From the NCBI GenBank assembly GCA_003561665.1, contig PWVY01000002.1:1-13182 (forward strand): a stretch of DNA of 13,182 nt, in the 5' to 3' direction. Positions 12,504-13,182 of this stretch are shown one piece after another; the first letter of the stretch is position 1, and each line of letters opens with the position of its first letter. The position numbers and the translations under genes are program-made. The notes beneath the pieces were generated by a model that was not told the DNA's origin, made no database searches, and saw only the letters and a program-made list of their open reading frames with translations. The stretch comes from Thermoplasmata archaeon. Lineage in GTDB: Archaea; Thermoplasmatota; SW-10-69-26.

Positions 12504-12689
12504 ATGAGGAAGCGCACGTTCGTGAAGGACAACATGGGAATCCGGTCCCCCACGGTGTGCCTGTTCTGCCAACAACCCCTCGACGATCTTGGCCTAGCCT
12601 TTTACCTCCACGTCGAAGAGAACGACGCCTGCAACATCTCCTGGCACGACTGGATGGAAGAGATCCCCAAGGACCACGGCGGCGCCTAA
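12504..12689 (+). CDS. Small Cys/His protein, probable zinc-binding
   Basis: This 61-residue protein has a basic start (RKRTFVK), then Cys19-x2-Cys22, His36-x6-Cys43, a WHDWMEEI segment, and a terminal DHGGA with His58. Two CxxC-type ligands plus His and Cys at this spacing suit a single zinc site, but the family is not one I can name. ATG 12504 is chosen over the upstream TTG (12468) because the TATA-like element is 28 bases away. ATG 12534 would still keep all the Cys and His. The gene stands between queC and an ABC ATPase without overlap. Confidence 0.6.
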   Translation: MRKRTFVKDNMGIRSPTVCLFCQQPLDDLGLAFYLHVEENDACNISWHDWMEEIPKDHGGA

Positions 12690-12741
12690 CCAAGCGCACA
12701 AGAACCTCGGCCGGTGCAGGACCCTGCCCTTCTCCTTTTCA

Positions 12742-12758
12742 AGGAGGCCAAACCTCCT
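12742..12758 (+). promoter_or_regulatory. Hairpin holding an AGGAGG before the ABC ATPase gene
   Basis: AGGAGG and CCTCCT are perfect arms around CCAAA. The AGGAGG is 19 bases from the GTG start, too far for normal pairing with 16S rRNA, and in the folded state it is hidden. The hairpin may instead be the end of the preceding message. Confidence 0.4.
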
Positions 12759-12766
12759 CGACGCTC

Positions 12767-13182
12767 GTGGACACCATCGTTCATGCCGAGAACATCAAGC
12801 GCACCTACCACACCCAAGCCGGCGAGGTCCGAGCCCTCCGCGGCGTCACGGCAACCATCAACACCGGCGAGATCGTCGCCATCCACGGCCCAAGCGGCTG
12901 TGGCAAAACCACGCTTCTCAACTGCCTCTCCGGCATCGACACCCCCACAGAGGGCACCGTCACCTTCGAAGGCCAACGCCTCGACACCCTCTCCGATGCT
13001 CAACGCACACGCCTGCGCTCCCAACGCATGGGGTTCGTCTTCCAAGCCTTCAACCTGATCCAAGTCCTCACCGCCACCGAGAACACGCAACTCCCTCTCC
13101 TCCTCAACGGGACGCCCCCCAAACAAGCCAAGAAACGCGCCATCGGCGCCCTCACACGCGTCGGCCTCGCCGACCGAGCCGA
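12767..13182 (+). CDS. ABC transporter ATP-binding protein, LolD/MacB type (partial, N-terminal 138 residues)
   Basis: The frame is open to the window end. It reads MDTIVHAENIKRTY, then VRALRGVTATINTGE, the Walker A GPSGCGKTT (residues 41-49), LLNCLSGIDTPTEG, and the Q-loop MGFVFQAFNLI with Gln93 followed by VLTATEN. The RALRGV, GxDxPTxG and FVFQxFNL segments are typical of LolD/MacB/FtsE-type ATPases, which pair with FtsX-like permeases for lipoprotein or macrolide-type export or for envelope signalling. The signature, Walker B and partner permease are beyond the window. GTG 12767 is the only start candidate that gives the complete N-terminus; ATG codons nearby are in other frames. Confidence 0.9.
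   Translation, partial: MDTIVHAENIKRTYHTQAGEVRALRGVTATINTGEIVAIHGPSGCGKTTLLNCLSGIDTPTEGTVTFEGQRLDTLSDAQRTRLRSQRMGFVFQAFNLIQVLTATENTQLPLLLNGTPPKQAKKRAIGALTRVGLADRA

Overview
The window is chromosomal DNA from a high-GC archaeon, most likely a euryarchaeon. The lineage markers are a geranylgeranyl reductase for isoprenoid lipids, an archaeal Pth2, Spt5 next to a short SecE, a TrmB-type regulator, a Tsr3-family enzyme, an FtsZ of the euryarchaeal FtsZ1 type, and TATA boxes about 26-28 bases before the starts of several leaderless genes. I suspect Thermoplasmatota, but nothing here proves it. I see no rRNA, tRNA, CRISPR array, insertion sequence or phage gene.

Layout. (1) 1-1700, minus strand: a membrane protein with a PRC-barrel-like domain, peptidyl-tRNA hydrolase (pth2), a two-anchor membrane protein of unknown function, and the first codons of a further gene. 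(2) 1816-3057, plus: a digeranylgeranylglycerophospholipid reductase-like flavoprotein, whose stop codon overlaps that of a convergent 563-residue surface protein (3054-4745, minus). (3) 4750-6350, plus: a Trm5/Tyw2-family enzyme, best read as Tyw2, translationally coupled to a Tsr3 enzyme. Both would move the aminocarboxypropyl group of S-adenosylmethionine, one onto tRNA and one onto rRNA. A small two-helix membrane protein converges on this pair with another stop overlap. (4) 6842-7729, plus: a TrmB-family regulator with two inverted repeats in its promoter region.

(5) 7753-9134, minus: secE, spt5 and rpl11. SecE and Spt5 overlap by ATGA; L11 has its own promoter, fused to the spt5 terminator hairpin, and a leader with two hairpins. 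(6) 9324-10289: two convergent, paralogous stand-alone receiver proteins. They lie between secE and (7) ftsZ (10347-11480, minus), genes that are neighbours in many euryarchaea. (8) 11642-13182, plus: queC with a run of 12 GAG codons, an AT-richer spacer with repeats and a tiny ORF, a 61-residue Cys/His protein, and the start of a LolD/MacB-type ABC ATPase cut by the window end.

Taken together this is a core housekeeping region (secretion, transcription elongation, translation, RNA modification, lipid synthesis, cell division). The most unusual parts are the twin receivers, the pair of aminocarboxypropyl transferases, and the structured regulatory DNA around rpl11, trmB and the secE/receiver gap.
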